A stretch of DNA of 64,000 bases from Amoebophrya sp. A120. Its lineage: Eukaryota > Sar > Dinophyceae > Syndiniales > Amoebophryaceae. Numbering within the stretch: the stretch's first letter is position 1; each line of letters begins with the position of its first letter. Below the pieces are notes generated by a model. That model did no database searches. It was not told the DNA's origin and worked only from the letters and a program-made list of their open reading frames with translations. Made by a program: the position numbers and the translations under genes. The stretch is from contig CAJINV010000006.1 of NCBI GenBank assembly GCA_905178155.1, positions 688,398-752,397 of the forward strand, given 5' to 3'. This document shows positions 59,101 to 61,173 of the stretch, piece after piece.

Positions 59101-59325
59101 GCGGAAAAAAAGAAGAGGATTAAGAACCAGGTCGCGGCGCAGAAAGTGAAAGCGGGTCAACAAGAAAAATCTGCAAATGAGGAAGAGTCCTCAGTGGCGT
59201 CTTCGACCAAATCGACTAAATCGAAGACGAAAAGTGGAACATCCAAGTCCGGGAAAACGACGAAGACGAAAACGGCTTCGTCCGCCAAATCGAAAACCAA
59301 GACAAAAACGGGTTCCAAGAAGTGA
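1166..59325 (+). CDS. Giant vWA-TSR type I membrane protein (8,249 aa after intron removal)
   Basis: One gene of about 110 exons. It starts at ATG 1166, where a hydrophobic signal peptide follows (MAHYSFFLVYLLLLLQALHA), and stops at 59323-59325 after a Lys/Ser/Thr-rich end. Exon frames agree across 107 introners, one giant element (18357-23086) and one GT-AG intron (39169-39764). Domains, with approximate residues: signal peptide 1-20; charged disordered region to 335; Cys module copies near 340-390 and 610-660; a second Cys module pair near 1020 and 1130; PAN-like near 1450; vWA from 1709; TSR modules 2200-6800; Pro/Ser/Thr linker; transmembrane helix near 7,080; cytoplasmic tail to 8,249. 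The family logic suggests a surface or secreted-organelle adhesin binding ligand or divalent metal through vWA. The ligand is unknown. Exon count assumes every introner is removed; transcript evidence is not available here. Confidence 0.85.
2160..3154 (+). other. Gene 1: two copies of an unnamed Cys module
   Basis: Copy 1 (about 2160-2336) and copy 2 (about 2998-3148) share the pattern C-S-x-I-C-x(6-8)-C-F-x(3)-G-R-x-C-x-C-x-D-x-x-G-x-x-A-P-x-Y-A-[RK]-P, for example QCFFETRGRACTC and APEYAKP. Between them lie about 220 residues rich in Trp. I do not recognise the family; the Cys spacing suggests disulfides in an extracellular fold. Confidence 0.6.
3155..3471. mobile_element. Introner In1, family E
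   Basis: 317 bp, TSD TCGTC exact. Removal joins KPVV to QPPP. Confidence 0.85.
3514..3792. mobile_element. Introner In2, family B
   Basis: 279 bp, TSD CCTGC exact. Almost identical to In70 (39794-40072), so a recent copy. Joins TPAL to PPSS. Confidence 0.88.
4066..4350. mobile_element. Introner In3, family B
   Basis: 285 bp, TSD GACAA exact. Interior runs in reverse relative to In25. Joins FWRD to KTARL. Confidence 0.85.
4621..4782. mobile_element. Introner In4, family D
   Basis: 162 bp, TSD CCAAA exact. Joins ATVAK to DQAWD. Confidence 0.85.
5177..5483. mobile_element. Introner In5, family E
   Basis: 307 bp, TSD AAAAC exact. Joins TRTEK to TLKNI. Confidence 0.85.
5542..5809. mobile_element. 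Introner In6, family A
   Basis: 268 bp, TSD CGAGG exact. Joins PQCE to ALKDN. Confidence 0.85.
5854..6001. mobile_element. Introner In7, family D
   Basis: 148 bp, TSD CTCCC/CTTCC. Left copy reads Ser, right copy Phe; both keep frame. Confidence 0.78.
6197..6458. mobile_element. Introner In8, family A
   Basis: 262 bp, TSD GAGAA exact. Joins EFTE to NGGKQ. Confidence 0.85.
6496..6711. mobile_element. Introner In9, family H
   Basis: 216 bp, TSD GCGGG exact. Joins ECGR to VEVEQ. Confidence 0.85.
6764..7065. mobile_element. Introner In10, family B
   Basis: 302 bp, TSD AGCGG/ACCGG (Glu or Asp). Right end is GGAGA, not the usual GGATA. Confidence 0.75.
7365..7671. mobile_element. Introner In11, family E
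   Basis: 307 bp, TSD CGTCG exact. Joins TGAS to VPTEA. Confidence 0.85.
7737..8007. mobile_element. Introner In12, family A
   Basis: 271 bp, TSD GGCCG exact. Joins AQWP to EWKRK. Confidence 0.85.
8072..8278. mobile_element. Introner In13, family G
   Basis: 207 bp, TSD GTGCA exact. Right TIR is diverged (GTGCACTGTGATA). Joins GSNV to HRDLR. Confidence 0.82.
8373..8634. mobile_element. Introner In14, family A
   Basis: 262 bp, TSD TGGGC/CGGGC, synonymous (Ile). Joins QQIG to PHRYY. Confidence 0.8.
9417..9572. mobile_element. Introner In15, family D
   Basis: 156 bp, TSD ATGCT/ATGCA. Keeping the left copy creates a TAA stop after WKC; keeping the right copy reads WKCKLICD. Informative for the splice rule. 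Confidence 0.8.
9716..9971. mobile_element. Introner In16, family F
   Basis: 256 bp, TSD TTGCG exact. Joins TSVC to EDRFF. Confidence 0.85.
10031..10314. mobile_element. Introner In17, family A
   Basis: 284 bp, TSD CCGGT exact. Joins KDPR to YSNSS. Confidence 0.85.
10361..10656. mobile_element. Introner In18, family E
   Basis: 296 bp, TSD TGCCG exact. Joins HALP to HLTKK. Confidence 0.85.
10867..11008. mobile_element. Introner In19, family D
   Basis: 142 bp, the shortest one, TSD CAGCA exact. Right TIR is diverged (CTTTTGGACAGGATA). Joins LEYS to NANYL. Confidence 0.8.
11070..11330. mobile_element. Introner In20, family A
   Basis: 261 bp, TSD TGCGC exact. Joins AWYVR to TATAG just before the vWA. 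Confidence 0.85.
11388..11655. mobile_element. Introner In21, family A
   Basis: 268 bp, TSD CTCGG exact. Splits the MIDAS motif: VDYS joins GSMRS. Confidence 0.88.
11699..12014. mobile_element. Introner In22, family C
   Basis: 316 bp, TSD CCAAA exact. Joins WDAAK to EAVYI. Confidence 0.85.
12256..12517. mobile_element. Introner In23, family A
   Basis: 262 bp, TSD GCGAC exact. Interior reversed relative to In21. Joins LTLA to TLGVL. Confidence 0.85.
12662..12937. mobile_element. Introner In24, family A
   Basis: 276 bp, TSD CAGAG/CGGAG, synonymous (Pro). Left end is TACAC, not TATCA. Confidence 0.75.
12997..13276. mobile_element. Introner In25, family B
   Basis: 280 bp, TSD CGCGC/CGCGG, synonymous (Arg). 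Joins CSAR to LLLLTD, the Asp strand of the vWA. Confidence 0.8.
13330..13591. mobile_element. Introner In26, family A
   Basis: 262 bp, TSD AGCAG exact. Joins TESQQ to NKFKD. Confidence 0.85.
13692..13970. mobile_element. Introner In27, family B
   Basis: 279 bp, TSD TATGC exact. Joins DPPY to APFFD. Confidence 0.85.
14022..14328. mobile_element. Introner In28, family E
   Basis: 307 bp, TSD TGCTG exact. Joins GGKVL to LMNSG. Confidence 0.85.
14385..14645. mobile_element. Introner In29, family A
   Basis: 261 bp, TSD ACTAC exact. Joins QLANY to WRQLE. Confidence 0.85.
14805..15085. mobile_element. Introner In30, family B
   Basis: 281 bp, TSD CTGTC exact. Joins KLSAC to LPVTY. Confidence 0.85.
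15348..15670. mobile_element. Introner In31, family C
   Basis: 323 bp, TSD ACGGG exact. Joins GKKDG to GNHRR. Confidence 0.85.
15754..16008. mobile_element. Introner In32, family A
   Basis: 255 bp, TSD CGGAC exact. Joins LRETD to VTGCL. Confidence 0.85.
16134..16397. mobile_element. Introner In33, family A
   Basis: 264 bp, TSD ACTTG exact. Joins PDYYL to AKSTM. Confidence 0.85.
16524..16845. mobile_element. Introner In34, family C
   Basis: 322 bp, TSD GGACT exact. Joins KFSAD to YDAEQ. Confidence 0.85.
16899..17220. mobile_element. Introner In35, family C
   Basis: 322 bp, TSD GAATC/GAACC, synonymous (Asn). Joins NCVMN to PWTAW in the first TSR. Confidence 0.8.
17343..17607. mobile_element. 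Introner In36, family A
   Basis: 265 bp, TSD CGAGA exact. Joins DAVAE to IQNCN. Confidence 0.85.
17681..17935. mobile_element. Introner In37, family A
   Basis: 255 bp, TSD CTGAT/CCGAT, synonymous (Thr). Joins SEWTD to CTVSCG. Confidence 0.8.
18025..18303. mobile_element. Introner In38, family B
   Basis: 279 bp, TSD CGGCG exact. Left end is TACCC. Joins NGGAA to CPLST. Confidence 0.83.
18357..18650 (+). repeat. Left terminal inverted repeat of In39
   Basis: Matches the reverse complement of 22815-23086: the outer 85 bp and the inner 110 bp (from TTGCGCAACATACAAAT to CACCTGGGAG) are close to identical, while the middle is diverged. Confidence 0.85.
18651..19456. other. GC-rich unassigned interior of In39
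   Basis: Contains GGCGCC-type short inverted repeats (GGGCGCCCAAAAAGGGGCG near 18923) and a long open frame at 18919-19401 with biased composition, which I do not accept as a gene. No transposase or integrase motif is visible. Confidence 0.5.
19412..19459 (+). repeat. Tandem 24-bp direct repeat at the capture junction
   Basis: A unit beginning GTGCGAATAGCACACCGTGG occurs twice (19412-19435 and 19436-19459). The end of copy 2 runs straight into the truncated introner N1 through the shared bases GTGC. Confidence 0.85.
19457..19714. mobile_element. Truncated introner N1, family A, inside In39
   Basis: Lacks the first bases of its left TIR: it starts at TGCAAAAATGTCTGGG instead of TATCAAATGC. 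Right end CATTTGATA is intact. Confidence 0.8.
19775..19928. mobile_element. Introner N2, family D, inside In39
   Basis: 154 bp, TSD GCTGC exact. Joins VYLL to PTGSY in the captured fragment. Confidence 0.83.
20434..20715. mobile_element. Introner N3, family B, inside In39
   Basis: 282 bp, TSD CCTTC/CTTTC; right end GGAAA rather than GGATA. Interior nearly identical to In108 and to the reverse of In2. Confidence 0.8.
20793..21047. mobile_element. Introner N4, family A, inside In39
   Basis: 255 bp, TSD GGCAC exact. Joins RHQA to LSDYN. Confidence 0.83.
21811..22073. mobile_element. Introner N5, family A, inside In39
   Basis: 263 bp, TSD AGGTC exact. Joins KLQV to GGVVQ. Confidence 0.83.
22130..22450. 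mobile_element. Introner N6, family C, inside In39
   Basis: 321 bp, TSD TCCCG exact. Joins GRFP to GLKFL. Confidence 0.83.
22561..22814. mobile_element. Truncated introner N7, family A, inside In39
   Basis: Left TIR TATGAATTGC is intact; the right side stops at CCAGACCCAGACATT, where the right arm of In39 begins. Confidence 0.8.
22815..23086 (-). repeat. Right terminal inverted repeat of In39
   Basis: Begins CTCCCAGGTGCCCAGCGC exactly where the truncated introner N7 ends, and finishes at ACTTGATA followed by the TSD copy ATACC. Confidence 0.85.
23149..23424. mobile_element. Introner In40, family A
   Basis: 276 bp, TSD CGTTC exact. Joins PWGAF to TACSKTCG. Confidence 0.85.
23758..24074. mobile_element. 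Introner In41, family C
   Basis: 317 bp, TSD CGCCG exact. Joins NPTDA to ETELF. Confidence 0.85.
24161..24430. mobile_element. Introner In42, family A
   Basis: 270 bp, TSD GCTGA exact. Joins SPTEL to NRCEQ. Confidence 0.85.
24498..24761. mobile_element. Introner In43, family A
   Basis: 264 bp, TSD ACGGC exact. Joins TGYG to GPELN. Confidence 0.85.
24806..25020. mobile_element. Introner In44, family H
   Basis: 215 bp, TSD CCGTG/CCGCG (Val or Ala). The final base is G (CGATG), the only right end not in ATA or AGA/AAA form. Confidence 0.72.
25747..26008. mobile_element. Introner In45, family A
   Basis: 262 bp, TSD CAACG exact. Joins TQPAN to GGDDC, the usual TSR NGG-C stretch. Confidence 0.87.
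26047..26314. mobile_element. Introner In46, family A
   Basis: 268 bp, TSD ACAGT/GCAGA (3 of 5; Ser or Thr). Right end CCTATA differs from the usual CCATA. Confidence 0.7.
26372..26634. mobile_element. Introner In47, family A
   Basis: 263 bp, TSD GCCTG exact. Left end is TGTCG instead of TATCG. Joins CEVSA to WSEWSAC. Confidence 0.82.
27156..27466. mobile_element. Introner In48, family C
   Basis: 311 bp, TSD GCCGA exact. Joins YLTEA to DFSSF. Confidence 0.85.
27632..27942. mobile_element. Introner In49, family E
   Basis: 311 bp, TSD CGGGC exact. Joins EAPAG to DKKVK, the start of the EF-hand exon. Confidence 0.85.
27943..28200 (+). other. Gene 1: EF-hand pair inserted in the TSR array
   Basis: DHDSNGSGDLDE and DRDKNGKVSLAE both match the 12-residue EF-hand loop (Asp 1, Asp 3, Asn 5, Gly 6, Glu 12). 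The pair follows TSR 9 and precedes a normal TSR (SQWSEWSAC) in the same exon. Calcium binding is likely; an EF-hand between TSRs is unusual. Confidence 0.75.
28505..28766. mobile_element. Introner In50, family A
   Basis: 262 bp, TSD CTGTT exact. Joins RKRAL to LEDAQ. Confidence 0.85.
28828..29132. mobile_element. Introner In51, family A
   Basis: 305 bp, TSD CCAGC/CCATT. Right copy reads YHCDLAPCPIDC with the conserved TSR Cys; left copy reads YQRD and loses it. Confidence 0.78.
29217..29476. mobile_element. Introner In52, family A
   Basis: 260 bp, TSD ACTTG exact. Joins QCSLT to CGTGQ. Confidence 0.85.
30700..30905 (+). other. Gene 1: PAN/apple-like insertion in a TSR module
   Basis: After CPIDCVVSPWSW the frame reads KKCDFEHGVDYYGGDIY, then QCRVRCENMPECTAFSWV and KNCAVK. 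The C...C-x(3)-C-x(5)-C-x-[AG]-F pattern is PAN/apple-like. The TSR resumes after In53 with GECSHTCGPDG, so the PAN-like unit sits inside the module. Confidence 0.6.
30906..31157. mobile_element. Introner In53, family F
   Basis: 252 bp, TSD CAAGA/CAAGC, synonymous (Arg). Joins CAVK to RLADT. Confidence 0.8.
31379..31631. mobile_element. Introner In54, family A
   Basis: 253 bp, TSD GGACT/AGACT, synonymous (Val). Joins CPVD to CVVSEW. Confidence 0.8.
31732..32053. mobile_element. Introner In55, family C
   Basis: 322 bp, TSD AGGTC exact. Joins RNIKV to PRVGD. Confidence 0.85.
32233..32459. mobile_element. Introner In56, family E
   Basis: 227 bp, shorter than other E copies by an internal deletion near the left arm. 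TSD CCCTG exact. Joins TQPL to HGGLA. Confidence 0.82.
32546..32767. mobile_element. Introner In57, family G
   Basis: 222 bp, TSD GCGTG/GCACG (Val or Thr). Joins PVDC to (V/T)LGNW. Confidence 0.75.
33174..33329. mobile_element. Introner In58, family D
   Basis: 156 bp, TSD TGGAA exact. Joins VLSDW to KRDEG. Confidence 0.85.
33653..33926. mobile_element. Introner In59, family A
   Basis: 274 bp, TSD GAAAT exact, the same target as In67. Joins TESE to ICKTQ. Confidence 0.85.
33969..34231. mobile_element. Introner In60, family A
   Basis: 263 bp, TSD AGCTT exact. Joins VDCEL to SAFTK. Confidence 0.85.
34326..34643. mobile_element. Introner In61, family E
   Basis: 318 bp, TSD GCCCA exact. Joins TKSSA to HGGLTC. 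Confidence 0.85.
35018..35299. mobile_element. Introner In62, family B
   Basis: 282 bp, TSD GAGAC/GAAAC, synonymous (Glu). Joins GDCSE to TCGGG. Confidence 0.8.
35520..35836 (+). other. Gene 1: Pro-rich linker and EF-hand-like loop in the TSR array
   Basis: PPPAVIPPPPDAYE is followed by a helical stretch and FMCIDADKGGYIEEQEYNDF, an EF-hand loop with Asp 1, Asp 3, Gly 6, Ile 8 and Glu 12; position 5 is Gly rather than a usual ligand. It interrupts a TSR whose second half resumes after In63 (CGGGK). Confidence 0.55.
35837..36097. mobile_element. Introner In63, family A
   Basis: 261 bp, TSD AGTGC/CGTGC. Left copy gives CDKKCGGG, right copy CDKTCGGG; Ser or Thr stands here in nearly all other modules. 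Confidence 0.78.
36238..36450. mobile_element. Introner In64, family H
   Basis: 213 bp, TSD ATTGT exact. Joins NEQDC to PVHCE. Confidence 0.85.
36768..36930. mobile_element. Introner In65, family D
   Basis: 163 bp, TSD TCACG exact. Joins LKFT to REVTN. Confidence 0.85.
37136..37456. mobile_element. Introner In66, family C
   Basis: 321 bp, TSD GCGGA exact. Joins LTAA to DHGGKQC. Confidence 0.85.
37615..37875. mobile_element. Introner In67, family A
   Basis: 261 bp, TSD GAAAT exact. Joins QQTRE to IEIKA. Confidence 0.87.
38193..38456. mobile_element. Introner In68, family A
   Basis: 264 bp, TSD TGCGG exact. Interrupts CSVTCG-GGQ at the same codon as In75 in another module. Confidence 0.86.
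39169..39764 (+). other. In69: conventional GT-AG intron
   Basis: 596 bp, from GTATAAATTATT to AATCAAACAG. Removal gives WVFDIDTCTKSCGGG, a perfect TSR. There is no 5-bp TSD, and treating it as TAT...ATA destroys the TSR Cys, so it is the one intron here with ordinary ends. It still holds GTCATGC motifs and weak complementary ends (TTTTGAT/ATCAAAA). Confidence 0.75.
39434..39705 (+). repeat. Tandem duplication inside intron In69
   Basis: Two copies of about 120 bp (39434-39552 and 39586-39705) share CCGGATCGGCCCCA, GTACCTCCAGGACGATCCCC and CAGTCTCCTTTTTT. Period is 152 bp with few mismatches. Confidence 0.85.
39794..40072. mobile_element. Introner In70, family B
   Basis: 279 bp, TSD GAGGG/GAGGC, synonymous (Gly). 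Almost identical to In2. Joins SCGGG to TLIRT. Confidence 0.82.
40106..40418. mobile_element. Introner In71, family C
   Basis: 313 bp, TSD GAAGG exact. Only 33 bp of exon separate it from In70. Joins RSVK to VQDAH. Confidence 0.85.
40992..41161. mobile_element. Introner In72, diverged D-like
   Basis: 170 bp with weak TIRs (ATCGCACTAGTA against TACAAGTGCGAT) and poor TSD match GATGC/GGTCA. The 5-bp rule still restores frame: CGD(A) to GLQKMVRR. Confidence 0.6.
42136..42417. mobile_element. Introner In73, family B
   Basis: 282 bp, TSD GAATG exact. Interior reversed relative to In2. Joins KNEGE to CSKDC. Confidence 0.86.
43001..43255. mobile_element. Introner In74, family A
   Basis: 255 bp, TSD GGAGT/GAAGT. 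Left copy gives VMSEW, right copy VMSKW; Glu is the commoner residue in this array, so this one leans toward the left copy. Confidence 0.77.
43304..43455. mobile_element. Introner In75, family D
   Basis: 152 bp, TSD TGCGG exact. Interrupts CSKTCG-PDG. Confidence 0.85.
43528..43833. mobile_element. Introner In76, family E
   Basis: 306 bp, TSD CTTGC/CTTGT, synonymous (Cys). Joins GGAAC to DENGI. Confidence 0.8.
43877..44155. mobile_element. Introner In77, family B
   Basis: 279 bp, TSD TGCAA exact. Joins KEISC to NTDINC. Confidence 0.85.
45051..45360. mobile_element. Introner In78, family C
   Basis: 310 bp, TSD GAAAA exact. Joins VKPRK to REVTQ. Confidence 0.86.
45815..45964. mobile_element. 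Introner In79, family D
   Basis: 150 bp, TSD GAAGG/GAACG (Arg or Thr). Joins FQGER to KVRAI. Confidence 0.76.
46170..46433. mobile_element. Introner In80, family A
   Basis: 264 bp, TSD AGGGA exact. Joins ITEKR to EILRH. Confidence 0.85.
46487..46635. mobile_element. Introner In81, family D
   Basis: 149 bp, TSD CCGCA exact. Joins QCATP to QTRPA. Confidence 0.85.
47334..47506. mobile_element. Introner In82, unassigned family
   Basis: 173 bp, TSD GCCGA exact. Arms TATGCAATACAACTTTCCCG and reverse-complementary GTACGGGAGAATTTTTTCTG match no other copy closely. Joins TCGAD to GVVEQ. Confidence 0.78.
47610..47829. mobile_element. Introner In83, family G
   Basis: 220 bp, TSD GAAGT/CAAGT, synonymous (Val). 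Joins KRSVK to CNSPN. Confidence 0.82.
47867..48129. mobile_element. Introner In84, family A
   Basis: 263 bp, TSD AGCAA exact. Joins LLPEQ to TDPET. Confidence 0.85.
48380..48635. mobile_element. Introner In85, family A
   Basis: 256 bp, TSD TGTCC/TGCCC, synonymous (Cys). Joins GGVEC to PAADS. Confidence 0.8.
48700..48961. mobile_element. Introner In86, family A
   Basis: 262 bp, TSD GCCCA exact. Very close to the introner in gene 2 (62958-63219). Joins LDHLP to TCPIDC. Confidence 0.87.
49110..49263. mobile_element. Introner In87, family D
   Basis: 154 bp, TSD GTTTA/GCTTG; both differences are synonymous (Cys-Leu). Joins LAKTCL to EVAPT. Confidence 0.75.
49509..49805. mobile_element. Introner In88, family B
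   Basis: 297 bp, TSD CCACG exact. Right end is CGAGA. Joins PVTT to PPPFT. Confidence 0.8.
49866..50082. mobile_element. Introner In89, family G
   Basis: 217 bp, TSD ACCAG/ACCCG, synonymous (Pro). Joins TQAP to GGGIP. Confidence 0.82.
50538..50796. mobile_element. Introner In90, family A
   Basis: 259 bp, TSD CGACA exact. Joins VFSND to TRGLE. Confidence 0.85.
50857..51180. mobile_element. Introner In91, family C
   Basis: 324 bp, the longest small copy, TSD AACAC exact. Joins EDESN to TALDA. Confidence 0.85.
51219..51504. mobile_element. Introner In92, family B
   Basis: 286 bp, TSD AACCC exact. Joins DTECN to PVLIL at the start of the membrane helix. Confidence 0.85.
51505..51585 (+). other. 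Gene 1: single transmembrane helix
   Basis: The exon after In92 begins PVLILVALLVIGLLALAGVY, about 22 hydrophobic residues, followed by FKEFFF and later KKNKKR. With the N-terminal signal peptide this gives a type I topology: vWA and TSRs outside, about 1,150 residues inside. Confidence 0.85.
51781..52042. mobile_element. Introner In93, family A
   Basis: 262 bp, TSD TTTCC exact. Joins LSAGFS to PGYAK. Confidence 0.85.
52220..52481. mobile_element. Introner In94, family A
   Basis: 262 bp, TSD AGAGG/GGAGG, synonymous (Glu). Joins GEEE to VEISK. Confidence 0.8.
52618..52890. mobile_element. Introner In95, family A
   Basis: 273 bp, TSD CAATG exact. Joins DVATM to EKMLL. Confidence 0.85.
52955..53216. 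mobile_element. Introner In96, family F
   Basis: 262 bp, TSD CCGAT exact. Joins KKLAP to IIQEK. Confidence 0.85.
53319..53579. mobile_element. Introner In97, family A
   Basis: 261 bp, TSD GTGCG exact. Joins EEAGA to VAGEH. Confidence 0.85.
53622..53774. mobile_element. Introner In98, family D
   Basis: 153 bp, TSD GCTTT exact. Joins VVAPL to FTPAE. Confidence 0.84.
53796..54090. mobile_element. Introner In99, family A
   Basis: 295 bp, TSD GAGAT/CAGAT (Glu or Gln). The right TIR lacks the CAGACCCAGA core (CTTCCAGGGATTTTTGCAA), and the left is diverged; an old copy. Confidence 0.72.
54284..54437. mobile_element. Introner In100, family D
   Basis: 154 bp, TSD GCATG exact. Joins DEMLH to DMEKV. 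Confidence 0.85.
54589..54841. mobile_element. Introner In101, family A
   Basis: 253 bp, TSD AAATC exact. Joins RSDEI to LLLTK. Confidence 0.85.
54914..55219. mobile_element. Introner In102, unassigned family
   Basis: 306 bp, TSD ACAGA exact. Arms TATTACAATGAAAAATGCCC and GGGGACACTTTTCACTGTAA recall In48 but the core is different. Joins SWAQ to KDGVE. Confidence 0.8.
55328..55610. mobile_element. Introner In103, family B
   Basis: 283 bp, TSD ATGGA exact. Both ends are diverged (TATGGTGAG, AAATGATA). Joins ELAM to ERTST. Confidence 0.8.
55781..56060. mobile_element. Introner In104, family B
   Basis: 280 bp, TSD ACGCA exact. Joins DPDT to QKSQM. Confidence 0.85.
56112..56256. mobile_element. 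Introner In105, family D
   Basis: 145 bp, TSD CAGAC/CAGAT, synonymous (Asp). Joins ADIAD to ALVTK. Confidence 0.8.
56853..57119. mobile_element. Introner In106, family A
   Basis: 267 bp, TSD GTAGT exact. Joins LSPGS to GAADA. Confidence 0.85.
57999..58271. mobile_element. Introner In107, family A
   Basis: 273 bp, TSD CGACT/AGACT, synonymous (Ala). Joins TGAD to LGVDK. Confidence 0.8.
58508..58786. mobile_element. Introner In108, family B
   Basis: 279 bp, TSD GCAGT exact. Reverse orientation of In2/In70 and almost identical to N3. Joins SILQ to SCMLQ. Confidence 0.87.
58831..59045. mobile_element. Introner In109, family H
   Basis: 215 bp, TSD AGGTT exact. Joins GGAG to LSDGM, the last exon. 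Confidence 0.85.
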
Positions 59326-61173
59326 ACTGGTTGAGAAGTTTTTAAACCTTTGAAGATACTTCGTGCTAGTACCACAGACAGATTGCATTTTTCATCTCAA
59401 TATACACATACAATTTTTTATTCGCAGATACTGACTTACTACACTTTTGACAATTTTAACTTACTTGACAGATATTCGAAGAAATTCTATCCCGTTTCAC
59501 TTTTGACAGATGCAAATTACCTTTTCAGATTTTAGCCAAGGACAAACCGAGAATTGCTTCCACGTTTCACAAGGCACAGTTTTTGTACAGTTCGGAGGTA
59601 CTCGAGTTTCACTCTCAGAAAAACACATGTGTACTGTTTTAGCAAAAAACTATCGAAGGTTTCTTTTTGTAATACGGAAATTGAAACAACACGACTAGAA
59701 GTCAGGTTACTATTTCCACAAGCACACTCTGAATTTTCCAAAAATTATCCAACTTTTGATCTGCCTGTACAATGTAGTTTCGCTTTGACAGCGTGGTAAT
59801 AGAAGAAAGGTTCGTTTTATTTCCGCCACAGACACAATTCTTCCCGACAGTAGTAGCATTTTCAACGACAGAAAGAGGCTGAGGTTCTTCTTCCAATCGC
59901 CTGCTAAGTAGTAATCGCGTAAATTTAAATTTTATCAACGGAACAATTTCAACATCATACACCTTATGGTTTTGTCTTAAACTTTCGATATCAGTTTTGT
60001 TACGAAGAACTTGATTATGTATACGCCTTGTCCACTTCTTTTTCGACTACAACATGTAAATTATCGCTTTTGAACAAGATGAACGTACTTACAAAGTTGC
60101 AGAGATAGTTTTTCGTTTTAGATTTGGTGACCATAAATGCAGCAGTACTGGTAGACCACTTGCACAGAATGTTTGAACAACAAAAAAAAGCGCCACCTTC
60201 GGGGCTGTTTGTCGGCTCTAGTATCTCGGCTGCTCTGCAAGAACTTCTGTTTGTTGTTCGCAAGGTGTGCTTGAGTTGTCAACAAAAGGAAATCGTGTCT
60301 GCGAGCAGTGAGCATCTATGTGAGTCAACTATTTCGGTTCTAGGACAACTATTCATCATACGACACAGCCGCGGGCAAGAAAGGACTACTGATACGCATA
60401 ATTTCGAACATGATAAACAAACAGTTCTTTGGATCAAAAGCGAGAAATCCTCCAAATACAGATCTTGGGAAGAAATCGCCGGTCTTGGTCTTCATCCGTG
60501 AGATCATAGTTCAGAAGTCGGTTTTATTCTCGAAAATTTGATCAATGTGAAAAAGAATAAAAATCCGATCGTCGTGTCCGAAAATAATGCTTGTGCACAG
60601 GTCTTGGTGCAGTTCTGAGAAAGCCCCCAAATTTATCCTTGACCACTTCGTGCTGACAAAAAATCTAGAAATTGACACATAATACAACTCAATTCCGCTT
60701 ACAGCAGCTTTCATCGCGAGAAACCAAGTGCGATTCGATAAAACATTTATAGTTTTTCCACACAACTTTTTTACACGCCTTTCAAACACAAACACTTCTA
60801 CTGGAAAGCACGATTATTACGTAGTAGCGTCAACACCCGCTTAATAGTATTTACACTACAGATAGGGCGGAAATAGACACAAGCGTTGTTTAGAAATTTT
60901 CTTCCAACTACGAGCTAAATCTGTCAATAAATTGTCGTACAAGTTTACAAACATTCATAAGGATAGTACGAATCCACTCGAGTAGTTCTAACCTGAGACC
61001 GAATAGGAAACTATACATTTGTGCACATTTACCAGTAGAAACACAGACATCCTCTCGTAAAAAGAAAATAGCTGTACTACCTGTACAAATCATACACTAA
61101 AAATCTGGTAAAAGCCTGGAATTATCGTTGGTTACTACTTCTTGGTGTTACTTAATCTCATTTCATCGAAAAA
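59326..61173. other. AT-rich intergenic region without introners
   Basis: About 1.85 kb of AT-rich sequence. Short open frames (for example 60124-60501 plus, 60511-60795 minus) have AT-rich composition unlike the exons and no recognisable motif. It must contain the 3' end of gene 1 and the promoter of gene 2. No TIR pair, tRNA or clear polyadenylation signal could be assigned. Confidence 0.6.

Larger units (their letters stand above)
51586..59325 (+). other. Gene 1: cytoplasmic tail with GF repeats
   Basis: Charged helical sequence carries a recurring motif [AVI]-x-GF-[STQ] followed by Ala/Lys-rich helix: SAGFSPGYAKKAAK (In93), SQGFSPGTAKKLAP (52908), DAGFSDAVAHHLAE (54465), KVGFSKNFVEKANLAEKLEQ (56275), KLGFSKNFVKKAKIAEKMEQ (56595), IQGFTMMK (57210), SIGFQKATATKIAK (57932), TQGFQKVAG (58327). 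A unit of about 100 residues is tandemly duplicated at 55718-56455 and 56474-56775. Lys-rich runs occur near 57570-57660. It ends in Lys/Thr/Ser repeats, without the penultimate Trp and acidic end of TRAP-type tails. Function not recognised. Confidence 0.6.

Noticed and set aside
1166-59325. TA-bounded ciliate-type IESs (programmed DNA elimination with one TA kept)
   Set aside because: Keeping one TA and both flanks leaves 7 extra bases at each junction and breaks the TSR frame. Only removal of element plus 5 bp works. DNA-level excision with the 5-bp rule is not excluded by sequence alone.
60124-60501. Possible small gene in the intergenic region
   Set aside because: AT-rich composition unlike the exons, no recognisable domain, and no neighbouring exon or introner support.
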